Assembly (NCBI GenBank): GCA_021286855.1
Contig: JAJTBO010000012.1
Coordinates: 27,068-91,067 of the forward strand
Length of the DNA stretch: 64,000 nt
Origin: Hyphomicrobiales bacterium
GTDB lineage: Bacteria > Pseudomonadota > Alphaproteobacteria > Rhizobiales > Ancalomicrobiaceae
Direction: 5' to 3'
Positions 49,516-57,738 of the stretch are shown here, in pieces. The notes beneath the pieces are model-generated. The model was not told where the DNA came from, ran no database searches, and saw nothing but the letters and a program-made list of their open reading frames with translations. A program made the position numbers and the translations under genes. How positions within the stretch are numbered: the stretch's first letter is position 1; each line of letters begins with the position of its first letter.

Positions 49516-51414
49516 TCATCCGTCCAGCGCGGCGCGTTCGGCTTCTTCGTGCTCGGCGGAGAGCTCGAGCCAGGTCTCTTCGGTCTCGGCGAGCGCCTTC
49601 TCCGCGTCGGAGCGCGCCTTCATCAGCCGCGTCCCCTTGGCCGCGTCGCGGGTGAAGAGATCGGGCTGGGCGAGCTCGCCGTCGAGCTTCTCGATCTCCT
49701 TCTGGAGCTTCTCGATCCGCGCCTCGGCGTCCTTGATCTTCTTCCGGAGCGGCGCGAGGTTTTCGCGCAGCGCCGCCGCCGCCCGCCGCCGGTCGAGCGC
49801 CGAGACCCGGCCCTCCTCGCCGCCGCCCGCCTTCTCCGCCGACTTCGACGGACCCTCCAGCACCAGGCGGCGATAGTCGTCGAGATCGCCGTCGAACTCC
49901 TTGACAGTGCCGTCGGCGACGACCAGCAGCCGGTCGGCGGTCGCCTCGACCAGATGGCGGTCGTGCGAGATGAGGATTACCGCGCCCTCGTAATCGTTGA
50001 TGGCGCGTATCAGAGCTTCGCGGCTGTCGATGTCGAGATGGTTGGTCGGTTCGTCGAGGATCATCAGGTTCGGCCCGCCGAAGGTGGCGAGCCCCATCAG
50101 CAGCCGCGCCTTCTCGCCGCCGGAGAGATCCTTGGCAGCGGTGTCCATCCGGCTCGTCGGCAGGCCCATCTGAGCGACGCGCGAGCGCGCCTTCGCCTCC
50201 GGCTCGTTCGGTATCAACCGCGCCACGTGTTGGAACGGCGTCTCCTCCGGCCGCAACTCGTCGAGCTGATGCTGGGCGAAATAGGCGATCGACAGCTTGT
50301 TCGCCCGCGCCACCCGGCCCGACTGCGCCTCGAGCTTCTCGGCGATCAGCTTGGCGAAGGTCGACTTGCCGTTGCCGTTCGAGCCCAGGAGCGCGATGCG
50401 GTCGTCGACGTCGATCCGCATCGTGATCTTCCTGAGGATCGGTTTCCCCGCCTCATAGCCGACCGCGACGTCGTCGAGCGCCAGGATCGGCGGCGACAGC
50501 CGCGCCACCGGTTGCGGGAAGGCGAGGGGCAGGGCCGATTCGTCGGTGATCGCGGCGATCGGCTGCAGCTTGGCCAGCGCCTTCATCCGGCTCTGCGCCT
50601 GCCGCGCCTTGGTCGCCTTGGCCTTGAACCGGTCGATGAAGGCCTGCATGTGGGCGCGCTGCGCCTCCTGCTTCTCGGCCATCTTCTGGGTGAGGATCAT
50701 CTTTTCGCGGCGCTGCCGCTCGAAGCCGTCGTAGCCGCCGCGATAGGCGACGAGCTTGCCGTGATCGAGATGGACGATCATGTCGACGGCGGCGTTGAGC
50801 ATGTCGCGGTCGTGGGAGATCACCACGACGGTGTGCGGATAACGCCGCACGTAGTCCTCGAGCCACAAGGTGCCTTCGAGGTCGAGATAGTTGGTCGGCT
50901 CGTCGAGGAGCAACAGGTCGGGCTCGGCGAACAGCACCGCGGCGAGCGCCACCCGCATCCGCCAGCCGCCGGAGAAGTCCGAACACGGCCGGGCCTGCGC
51001 CTCGTGCGAGAAGCCGAGGCCGGCGAGGATCGTCGCGGCGCGCGATTCGGCCGAATGCGCGCCGATGTCGGCGAGCCGGGCGTGGATCTCGCCGATGCGG
51101 CCGGGATCCGTGGCGGTCTCGGCCTCGGCGAGGAGGCTCGCCCGTTCCTTGTCGGCGGCGAGCACGAAGTCGAGGAGGCTGATCGCCGAGCCCGGCGCCT
51201 CCTGCGCCACCTGCCCGATCTTCGCCGCCTTCGGCAGCTGGATGACGCCGCTCTCCGCCGTCCACTCGCCGGTGATCAGCTTGAACAGGGTCGACTTGCC
51301 GGCGCCGTTGCGGCCGACGAATCCGGCCTTCGCCCCGGTCGGGACGACCACGGAGGCCTCCTCGAGCAGGGTGCGGCCGGCGATACGGAAGGTGAGGTCC
51401 TGGACGACGAGCAT
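49516..51414 (-). CDS. ABC-F family ATPase (translation factor type)
   Basis: 632 residues with two ABC domains and no membrane segment. Domain 1 has GRNGAGKST, signature FSGGWRMR and LLLDEPTNYLD. Domain 2 has GSNGNGKST, LSGGEKARL and MILDEPTNHLD. A basic inter-domain linker (KAKATKARQAQSRMKALAKL) and a C-terminal coiled coil (KKIKDAEARIEKLQKEIEKL) are present, as in Uup/YheS-like proteins. ABC-F proteins act at the ribosomal E site. The start at 51414 lacks a clear ribosome binding site and may be translated from a very short leader. Confidence 0.93.
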   Translation of the reverse strand: MLVVQDLTFRIAGRTLLEEASVVVPTGAKAGFVGRNGAGKSTLFKLITGEWTAESGVIQLPKAAKIGQVAQEAPGSAISLLDFVLAADKERASLLAEAETATDPGRIGEIHARLADIGAHSAESRAATILAGLGFSHEAQARPCSDFSGGWRMRVALAAVLFAEPDLLLLDEPTNYLDLEGTLWLEDYVRRYPHTVVVISHDRDMLNAAVDMIVHLDHGKLVAYRGGYDGFERQRREKMILTQKMAEKQEAQRAHMQAFIDRFKAKATKARQAQSRMKALAKLQPIAAITDESALPLAFPQPVARLSPPILALDDVAVGYEAGKPILRKITMRIDVDDRIALLGSNGNGKSTFAKLIAEKLEAQSGRVARANKLSIAYFAQHQLDELRPEETPFQHVARLIPNEPEAKARSRVAQMGLPTSRMDTAAKDLSGGEKARLLMGLATFGGPNLMILDEPTNHLDIDSREALIRAINDYEGAVILISHDRHLVEATADRLLVVADGTVKEFDGDLDDYRRLVLEGPSKSAEKAGGGEEGRVSALDRRRAAAALRENLAPLRKKIKDAEARIEKLQKEIEKLDGELAQPDLFTRDAAKGTRLMKARSDAEKALAETEETWLELSAEHEEAERAALDG

Positions 51415-51768
51415 GGCGGCTTGTCTAGCTCGAGACGGGCGAGGCGTCGACCGCGTCGACGCCGGCCCGCTTCGGGTTCGACTCGATTCGGGGGTGGGTC
51501 GAACGCGGTGCGCGATCGTTCGAGCGGAAGCGTTCGCATCGAGCCGTTGCGCGCAAGCGAGACAGGGACGTCGTCTCCGCCATCGAACCGATTCGCCTCG
51601 GGATCGCCCCGAAGTCTTTACGTTTCGGTAACGAACGGCGGGCACAACGGAAGGCGTGGGGCGCGGCCCGCCCCATCCTCCATATCTTCTTCATTTCGCA
51701 CGACGTTCGCGGGTTCCACGGAATCGACGCGCCCGCCGGCGAAAACCTTTTTGGATTGGAACGGATCG
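51415..51768. other. Gene-free interval between ABC-F gene and small ORF
   Basis: No gene is supported. It serves as the divergent upstream region of the ABC-F gene and the 44-codon ORF. A slightly AT-rich patch occurs at 51616-51640 and again at 51690-51757, but no clear promoter was identified. Confidence 0.4.
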
Positions 51769-51903
51769 ATGAAGCCGAGCTTCGACACCCGCATTCTCGT
51801 TCTCGGACTGGTCGTCCTCGCCGCGTTGGCGGTCCGTCCGGTCGAACGCATGCGGCTCGATCCGCAGACCACCGGCTCGATCTCCGCCGTCGCGCCGCGT
51901 TGA
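51769..51903 (+). CDS. Small membrane-anchored protein (44 residues)
   Basis: A short ORF MKPSFDTRILVLGLVVLAAL... with one hydrophobic helix at about residues 9-21 and a polar tail ending in DPQTTGSISAVAPR. Tails of the DPxTTGSIS type are common in small rhizobial envelope proteins, which is the main support. The ribosome binding site is weak (GGATTGGAACGG). It stands alone before galE. Function unknown. Confidence 0.45.
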   Translation: MKPSFDTRILVLGLVVLAALAVRPVERMRLDPQTTGSISAVAPR

Positions 51904-51990
51904 TCGGCGACCGCCCGAACGCGGGCGTTGATCCTTTCGAGAGGATCTCGAGCTAGGCTCGGCCGCGATTTCGCATCGACGGGGGACGTC

Positions 51991-52980
51991 ATGACGGTAC
52001 TGGTGACGGGCGGCTGCGGCTATATCGGCAGCCATCTGGTGTGGGCGCTCGCCGATCGCGGTGAGAAGGTGGTCGTCCTCGACGATCTCTCGACCGGCTT
52101 CGACTGGGCGATCCCGCCCGAGGCCGAACTGGTGCGCGGCGACATCGGCGACCGCGCCCTGCTCGACACCCTACTCGAGACGCGCGGCGTCGACGCCATC
52201 GTCCATTTCGCCGGCTCGATCATCGTGCCGGAGAGCGTCGCCGACCCGCTCAAGTACTATGGCAACAACACCGTCAAGTCGCGCGAGCTGATCGCCGCCG
52301 CCGTCCGGCACGGCGTGAAGGCCTTCGTCTTCTCCTCGACCGCCGCCGTCTACGGCGAACCGGAGATCGTCCCGGCGCCCGAGGACGCCCGCCTCGATCC
52401 GGTCTCGCCCTACGGCTCGTCGAAGCTGATGACCGAGATCATGCTGCGCGACGTCGCCCGCGCCCATGACTTCCGCTACACGGCGCTGCGCTACTTCAAC
52501 GTCGCCGGCGCCGACCCGAAGGGCCGCACCGGTCAGTCGACCAAGGGCGCGACCCATCTGATCAAGGTCGCCTGCGAGGCCTATCTCGGCCTCAGGCCAC
52601 AGATTCAGATCTTCGGCGACGATTTCGACACGCCCGACGGCACCGGCGTGCGCGACTACATCCACGTCGCCGATCTCGCCGACGCCCATGTCCTCGCCCT
52701 CGACCGGCTGCGCGGCGGCGCGCCGTCGCTGGTCGCCAATTGCGGCTACGGCCGCGGCTTCTCGGTGCTCGAGGTGCTGCGTTCGGTCGAACGCGTCACC
52801 GGCGCGGCCCTGCCGGTCCTGCGCGGTCCCCGCCGCGCCGGCGATCCGGCGAGCCTCGTCGCCCGCGTCGACCGCATCCACGCCGAACTCGACTGGCGGC
52901 CGAAGTGGGACGACCTCGACACGATCGTCGGCCACGCCCTCGCCTGGGAGAAGGCGCTGATCACCCGCAATCGGGTCTGA
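51991..52980 (+). CDS. galE: UDP-glucose 4-epimerase GalE
   Basis: 329 residues, extended SDR. NAD motif TGGCGYIGSH at residues 6-15, catalytic Ser in FVFSSTAAVYG and the YxxxK motif in SPYGSSKLMTE, then RYFNVAGAD and DGTGVRDYIHVADLADAH. It interconverts UDP-glucose and UDP-galactose for surface polysaccharides. GGGGGA precedes the ATG. It is convergent with mtnA, with only 3 bp between the two stops. Confidence 0.94.
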   Translation: MTVLVTGGCGYIGSHLVWALADRGEKVVVLDDLSTGFDWAIPPEAELVRGDIGDRALLDTLLETRGVDAIVHFAGSIIVPESVADPLKYYGNNTVKSRELIAAAVRHGVKAFVFSSTAAVYGEPEIVPAPEDARLDPVSPYGSSKLMTEIMLRDVARAHDFRYTALRYFNVAGADPKGRTGQSTKGATHLIKVACEAYLGLRPQIQIFGDDFDTPDGTGVRDYIHVADLADAHVLALDRLRGGAPSLVANCGYGRGFSVLEVLRSVERVTGAALPVLRGPRRAGDPASLVARVDRIHAELDWRPKWDDLDTIVGHALAWEKALITRNRV

Positions 52981-52983
52981 CGG

Positions 52984-54090
52984 TCACCCCACGACGGTGA
53001 GCCCCGCAGCCCGCGCCGCTTCCGGAAAGGCCGAGACGAGGCTCGCCCGATCGGCCTTCACAACGCCGCGCTCGGTGATCAGCCCGGTGATGAGCCGCGC
53101 CGGCGTGACGTCGAAGCCGTAGTTGGCGACCCGCGCGCCCTCCGGCACGATTCGAACCGTCTCGATCCGCCCGTCCTCGGTCGCGCCGCGCATGTGGCTG
53201 ACCTCCTCGCCGGCGCGCTCCTCGATCGGGATCTCGGCGACGCCGTCGCCGAGCCGGAAGTCGATCGTCGGCGAGGGCAGGGCGACGTAGAACGGCACGC
53301 CGGTGTCATGCGCGGCGAGCGCCTTCAGATAGGTGCCGATCTTGTTGCAGACGTCGCCTCGCGCCGTGGTGCGGTCGGTGCCGACGACGACCACGTCGAC
53401 CAGCCCGTGCTGCATCAGATGGCCGCCGGCGTTGTCGGGGACGACGGTGTGCGGCACGCCGCGTTCGCCGAGCTCCCACGAGGTCAGCGAGGCGCCCTGA
53501 TTGCGCGGCCGCGTCTCGTCGACCCAGACGTGGATCGGCAGTCCGGCCGCGAACGCCTTGTAGATCGGCGCGGTGGCGGTGCCCCATTCGACGCAGGCGA
53601 GCCGACCGGCGTTGCAATGGGTGAGCACGTTCAGCGTCGCGCCGGCCGGTTTCCGCGTCAGGATCTCCCGGAAGATCGAAAGCCCGTGGTCGCCGATCGC
53701 CGAACAGATCGCCACGTCGTCCTCGGCGATCGCGTCGGCCGCCCGCATCGCCGCCTCGGCGCGCGCCTCGATCGGCAGGGCGGTGAGCCGCGCCCGCATC
53801 TCGTCGAGCGCCCAGGCGAGATTGACCGCCGTCGGACGCGTCCGGATCAGTCGAGCGCAGGCCGCTTCGAGCGCCGCGTCGCTCGCCTCCCGACGCATCG
53901 CCAGCGCCACGCCGTAGGCCGCCGTCGCCCCGATCAACGGCGCGCCGCGCACCCGCATCGTCTCGATCGCCTCGGCCGCGTCCTCGAGCCCGTCGAGCCG
54001 CGCGATCACGCCGCGATGCGGCAGCTCGGTCTGATCGATGATCTCGACCGCGCCTTCGGCGGTCCTCAGAATCGGGCGACGTCCCCGCAT
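52984..54090 (-). CDS. mtnA: S-methyl-5-thioribose-1-phosphate isomerase MtnA
   Basis: 368 residues. Methionine salvage isomerase converting methylthioribose-1-phosphate to methylthioribulose-1-phosphate. The catalytic Cys166 lies in [16 protein letters not shown] and Asp239 in [33 protein letters not shown] is at the N-terminal side. No other methionine salvage genes are adjacent, and the next gene upstream is a porin on the other strand. Confidence 0.95.
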   Translation of the reverse strand: MRGRRPILRTAEGAVEIIDQTELPHRGVIARLDGLEDAAEAIETMRVRGAPLIGATAAYGVALAMRREASDAALEAACARLIRTRPTAVNLAWALDEMRARLTALPIEARAEAAMRAADAIAEDDVAICSAIGDHGLSIFREILTRKPAGATLNVLTHCNAGRLACVEWGTATAPIYKAFAAGLPIHVWVDETRPRNQGASLTSWELGERGVPHTVVPDNAGGHLMQHGLVDVVVVGTDRTTARGDVCNKIGTYLKALAAHDTGVPFYVALPSPTIDFRLGDGVAEIPIEERAGEEVSHMRGATEDGRIETVRIVPEGARVANYGFDVTPARLITGLITERGVVKADRASLVSAFPEAARAAGLTVVG

Positions 54091-54535
54091 GGTTCGGCTC
54101 CCCTGTCGAACGCTTGTCCCTCAGACTAGGTCGCTTTCGCGGCCTTGGCGACGGTCGTCCCGAAGGGGTGTCTTCGGAAAGACGCCGCCCATTCGAGAGG
54201 CGGGTTGCACACGTCTCGAGCAGCACGCGGAGGCAGGCGGTCGAATCAACCCAGAAAACCCCTTCGCAGGCGCCGAAAATCCTCATGGAAATTTAACAAT
54301 TCCAATCTGTTGGCGCTTTCGAGGGGAAATGTGTGACGGCAATGCAACATGGCTCCCGCAACCCGCGGAACGTCCCCCTTCGGGCCGCGGATTTCACTTC
54401 CCGGAAAATTGCGACGGCGTATGTTGGACCCGATCGACGACGTCGGGCGATTTCGATCCGTGTCGGGAGTGGTCGAGCGGTCCGGGGGTCGGGCCGAGCT
54501 CGTCGTCGTGAACATCCTTCCCAGGGGAGTGCATC
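54091..54535. other. Leader region between mtnA and porin 1
   Basis: No gene is supported. An AT-rich patch at 54280-54312 (with AAATTTAACAATTCC) stands out from the surroundings and probably marks the promoter of the porin, leaving a leader of about 200 bases. AGGGGAG precedes the porin start. Confidence 0.5.
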
Positions 54536-55744
54536 ATGAACTTCAAGACCGTTCTTCTCGCCGCCGCCGCGCTCGGCGTCGCCGGCACGGCCCAGGCGGC
54601 CGACCTCGCCAAGAAGGCTCCGGCCGCGGCGAACTACGTCAAGATCTGCGACGCCTACGGCGCCGGCTTCTTCTACATCCCGGGCTCGGACACCTGCCTG
54701 AAGATCGGCGGCTACGTCCGCGCCGAGCTGCGCACCTACAGCCACGATCGTGACTGGGGCGGCTCCTACGGCTGGTCGACCCGCACGCAGCACGGCGTTT
54801 CCACCCGCGCCCGCGCCGACCTGACCTTCGACGCCCGCACCGCCACCGAATTCGGCCTGCTGCGCTCCTATGTCGACCTCTACATGACGGTCGATTCGAC
54901 GAGCAACGCCGCCACCACCACGCTCGACAAGGCCTTCATCCAGTTCGGTGGTCTGACCGCCGGTCGCGCCACCTCGTTCTTCGACTTCTGGACGGGCGAG
55001 ACCTACGGCTCCTTCTTCGAGCCGGCGCATTCGGACACCAACATCAATCTGTTCGGCTACACCTTCGCCTTCGGCAACGGCATCACCGCCTCCGTGTCGA
55101 TCGAAGATCCGTCGACCGGCTCGGCCGGCCGTCGCGACGGCAACGGCGCCTCGCCCTACGCCGGCGTGAAGATGCCCGACCTGGTCGCCAACGTGAACAT
55201 CGCTCAGGCCTGGGGTTCGGCCCAGCTCATGGCGGCGCTGCACCAGAACTATTCGGCGATCGCCAAGGGCGGCGTCGACAGCGACAAAATGGGCTACGCG
55301 ATCGGCGCCGGCGTGAAGATCAACCTGCCGATGCTCGGCGCGTCCGATCAGCTCGCCATCCAGGCGGCTTACGGCAAGGGCGCCGTCTCCTACGTCTCGC
55401 CCGACTGGGGGCAGGACGCCAACTCGGCGGCGCGTGACTTCTATGTCCCGGCCACCTCGATCGAGCAGTCGGACGCCTGGAGCATCGCCGCCGGCCTGAC
55501 CCATGGCTGGACCAAGACGATCAGCACCTCGATCGAGGGCTCCTACGCCTCCTTCGATCTGCCGAAGACCTCCGCCTCCGACTTCAAGCAGTGGGACGTT
55601 CAGGGCAACATCGTCTGGACCCCGGTCGACAACCTGACGATCGGCGCCGAGGTCGAGTACCGCTACGTCGACTACGCCGCCGCCTCCGGCCTCAAGGATG
55701 TCGGCGCCTTCGTCGGCCTGCTGCGCATCCAGCGCAACTTCTGA
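54536..55744 (+). CDS. Rhizobial-type porin, copy 1
   Basis: 402 residues. Signal peptide MNFKTVLLAAAALGVAGTAQA, then the mature start ADLAKKAPAAANYVKICDAY characteristic of the alphaproteobacterial porin_2/Omp2b family with its cysteine pair (KICDAYG...DTCLKIGGYVRAEL). The rest alternates as beta strands and ends in an aromatic residue (LLRIQRNF), the BAM recognition signal. It forms a trimeric general diffusion channel. It is a paralogue of the next gene, is transcribed alone, and has its own terminator. Confidence 0.95.
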   Translation: MNFKTVLLAAAALGVAGTAQAADLAKKAPAAANYVKICDAYGAGFFYIPGSDTCLKIGGYVRAELRTYSHDRDWGGSYGWSTRTQHGVSTRARADLTFDARTATEFGLLRSYVDLYMTVDSTSNAATTTLDKAFIQFGGLTAGRATSFFDFWTGETYGSFFEPAHSDTNINLFGYTFAFGNGITASVSIEDPSTGSAGRRDGNGASPYAGVKMPDLVANVNIAQAWGSAQLMAALHQNYSAIAKGGVDSDKMGYAIGAGVKINLPMLGASDQLAIQAAYGKGAVSYVSPDWGQDANSAARDFYVPATSIEQSDAWSIAAGLTHGWTKTISTSIEGSYASFDLPKTSASDFKQWDVQGNIVWTPVDNLTIGAEVEYRYVDYAAASGLKDVGAFVGLLRIQRNF

Positions 55745-56169
55745 TCCGGATCGCGCTGGCGCGAATCGAAAAGAGACCCGGCGGGCGACCGCCGGGTCTC
55801 TTCGTTCGAGGGGGGATTCGCGGGAGCGGCGAATCGCGGCGTCGTTTCCCGTCCAGAGGCGACGGCGTCTGCGCCGCCGGAATCGAGGCCGCGGGTGCGC
55901 GCCGGGTTGCGAATTGGTTTCGAAGGTCGCCATTTTCCTCGTCGAATTAAGGATTTGTTGGGAAATGGCGACAGCTGCGCGGCGATTTTGTGTCCTTTGC
56001 GCAACAGCGTCGCCACGACCGTCCTCCGACCCCGTCTCGGGGGCTTCTCTAACCGGAGCGACGATGTATTGTCCCCTCAACCGGTGACGAAACGGGCAGC
56101 AGTTCGCGTCGTCATGTGGGGATCGGGTCAGGATCCCGACCGGTTTCTGTTTGAAGACAGGGGGAACAC
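55745..56169. other. Intergenic region between the two porins
   Basis: Apart from the terminator at the left, no gene is seen. An AT-rich patch at 55920-55960 and a palindromic TTGCGCAA (55997-56004) precede the leader of porin 2. The leader is about as long as that of porin 1, but the two leaders are not obviously similar in sequence. Confidence 0.5.
55771..55802 (+). terminator. Terminator after porin 1
   Basis: Perfect 14-bp stem AAGAGACCCGGCGG (55771-55784) and its complement (55789-55802) with loop GCGA, ending in CTCTTCGTTCG. Strong hairpin 26 bp after the stop. Confidence 0.8.
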
Positions 56170-57396
56170 ATGAACTTCAAGCTCGCTCTCGCGGCTGCTG
56201 CCGTCGTCGGTCTCGCCGGCACCGCTCAGGCCGCCGACCTCGCCAAGAAGGCTCCGGCCGCGGCGAACTACGTGAAGATCTGCGACGCCTACGGCGCCGG
56301 CTACTTCTACATCCCGGGCACCGAGACCTGCCTCAAGATCGGCGGCTACATCCGCGCCGAGCTGCGCGCCGGTGGCCACAACAACACCGGCCCGGTTCTC
56401 GGCAAGTCGCTCGGCTCCAAGCGCACCGAGAACGCGGTCAACACCCGCGCTCGCGCCGACATCACCTTCGACGCCCGCACCGCGACCGAGTACGGTCTCC
56501 TGCGTTCGTTCGCCGAACTGAAGTTCACCAATGACTCGACCCAGAATGGCGCCTCTTCGGGCAACATGAAGTCCGAGCTCATCCAGGCCTTCATCCAGTT
56601 CGGTGGCCTGACCGCCGGCCGCGCCGAGTCGTTCTTCGACTTCATCGCCGGCGGCTACAACATCGGCATCATCGAGCCGGATTCGACCGACCAGCACGTC
56701 AACCTGTTCGGCTACACCTTCGCCTTCGGCAACGGCATCACTGCCTCGGTCGCGGTCGAAGATCAGTCCACCGCCGACAACTACGCGCTGTTCGGCAAGG
56801 GCCCGTACTCGGCCATCAAGATGCCCGACCTCGTCGCCAACGTCGCGATCGCCCAGGCTTGGGGTCGCGCTCAGGTGATGGGCGTCCTGCATCAGAACTA
56901 CTCGGCCGCTTCGGTGGCCGGCGGCCTCGACAGCGACAAGTATGGCTATGCCATCGGCGCCGGCGTCGAAGTCAACCTGCCGATGCTCGCCGCTGGCGAC
57001 AAGGCCTACATCCAGGGCGTGTACACCAAGGGCGCTGTCGGCCGCGTGCTGATCAACACCCCGTCCTCGACCTACGTGACCGTGTCGGACTTCGGCACCG
57101 TCGGCACCTCGCTCGAGCAGTCGACCGCTTGGGCGATCAACGGTGGCTTCCATCACGAGTTCACCAAGACCATCGAGGCCAACCTCGGCGCGTCCTACCT
57201 GAAGTACGAGGACTTCGCGACCGCGAACACCAACGACTTCTCGCAGTACGTCGTCGGCGCGGACATCCGTTGGAAGCCGGTTTCGGGCTTCTACATCGGC
57301 GCCGCCCTCGACTACTACAACGTCGATTACAAGCCGGCCGGCATCTCGAACGGCGACGCTTGGATCGCGACCCTGCGCGTCAACCGCTCGTTCTGA
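56170..57396 (+). CDS. Rhizobial-type porin, copy 2
   Basis: 408 residues. Same architecture as copy 1: signal peptide ending GTAQA, mature ADLAKKAPAAANYVKICDAY, cysteine pair, sixteen-strand type barrel and a C-terminal aromatic residue (TLRVNRSF). The first ~65 codons and several later blocks (RARADITFDARTATE, NLFGYTFAFGNGITASV) match copy 1 nearly perfectly, while surface-loop regions between them differ. Codon choice in the 3' half is slightly less GC-biased than in copy 1, as expected for a highly expressed gene. Own leader and terminator. Confidence 0.95.
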   Translation: MNFKLALAAAAVVGLAGTAQAADLAKKAPAAANYVKICDAYGAGYFYIPGTETCLKIGGYIRAELRAGGHNNTGPVLGKSLGSKRTENAVNTRARADITFDARTATEYGLLRSFAELKFTNDSTQNGASSGNMKSELIQAFIQFGGLTAGRAESFFDFIAGGYNIGIIEPDSTDQHVNLFGYTFAFGNGITASVAVEDQSTADNYALFGKGPYSAIKMPDLVANVAIAQAWGRAQVMGVLHQNYSAASVAGGLDSDKYGYAIGAGVEVNLPMLAAGDKAYIQGVYTKGAVGRVLINTPSSTYVTVSDFGTVGTSLEQSTAWAINGGFHHEFTKTIEANLGASYLKYEDFATANTNDFSQYVVGADIRWKPVSGFYIGAALDYYNVDYKPAGISNGDAWIATLRVNRSF

Positions 57397-57738
57397 TCTC
57401 TCTGAGATCGGTTGAGAATTGGAACCCGGCGAGCAATCGCCGGGTTCTTTCTTTTTGACATGCGTTTGCGAAATCCCTCGCGGGAGGGGAGCGCATCGCG
57501 GCTTCGAAGAAGCGCGCCGCGACGCTGCATCCCTTCGACCCCGTCGGCCGCGTGATCGTCTCCATCTCCCTTCGCCGAAGGCAAGAATCGCCGCGACGTC
57601 CCCGTTCTACGGTTGCCCGTTGCGCCCCCCATGCTAATCTCCCGGCGACTTCGACGGCCCCGGCGTCGTCGGTTTTCGTCGAGGGGACGCGCGCCGGCCC
57701 CGACCTTCGCCGCCGCGCCCGAACAGGGGAGCCGCTCC
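57397..57738. other. Interval between porin 2 terminator and the ompA-like operon
   Basis: After the terminator, 57460-57738 is GC-rich and holds no convincing gene. It should contain the promoter of the operon that follows. CAGGGGAG lies before the next start. Confidence 0.45.
57422..57456 (+). terminator. Terminator after porin 2
   Basis: Perfect 11-bp stem GAACCCGGCGA (57422-57432) and TCGCCGGGTTC (57437-57447), loop GCAA, followed by TTTCTTTTT. A textbook intrinsic terminator, the strongest in the window. Confidence 0.9.

Noticed and set aside
48489..49655. Plus-strand frame through the GlcG/HbpS gene region
   Set aside because: Out of frame with the clear signal peptide and domain of the real gene; product is Arg-rich.
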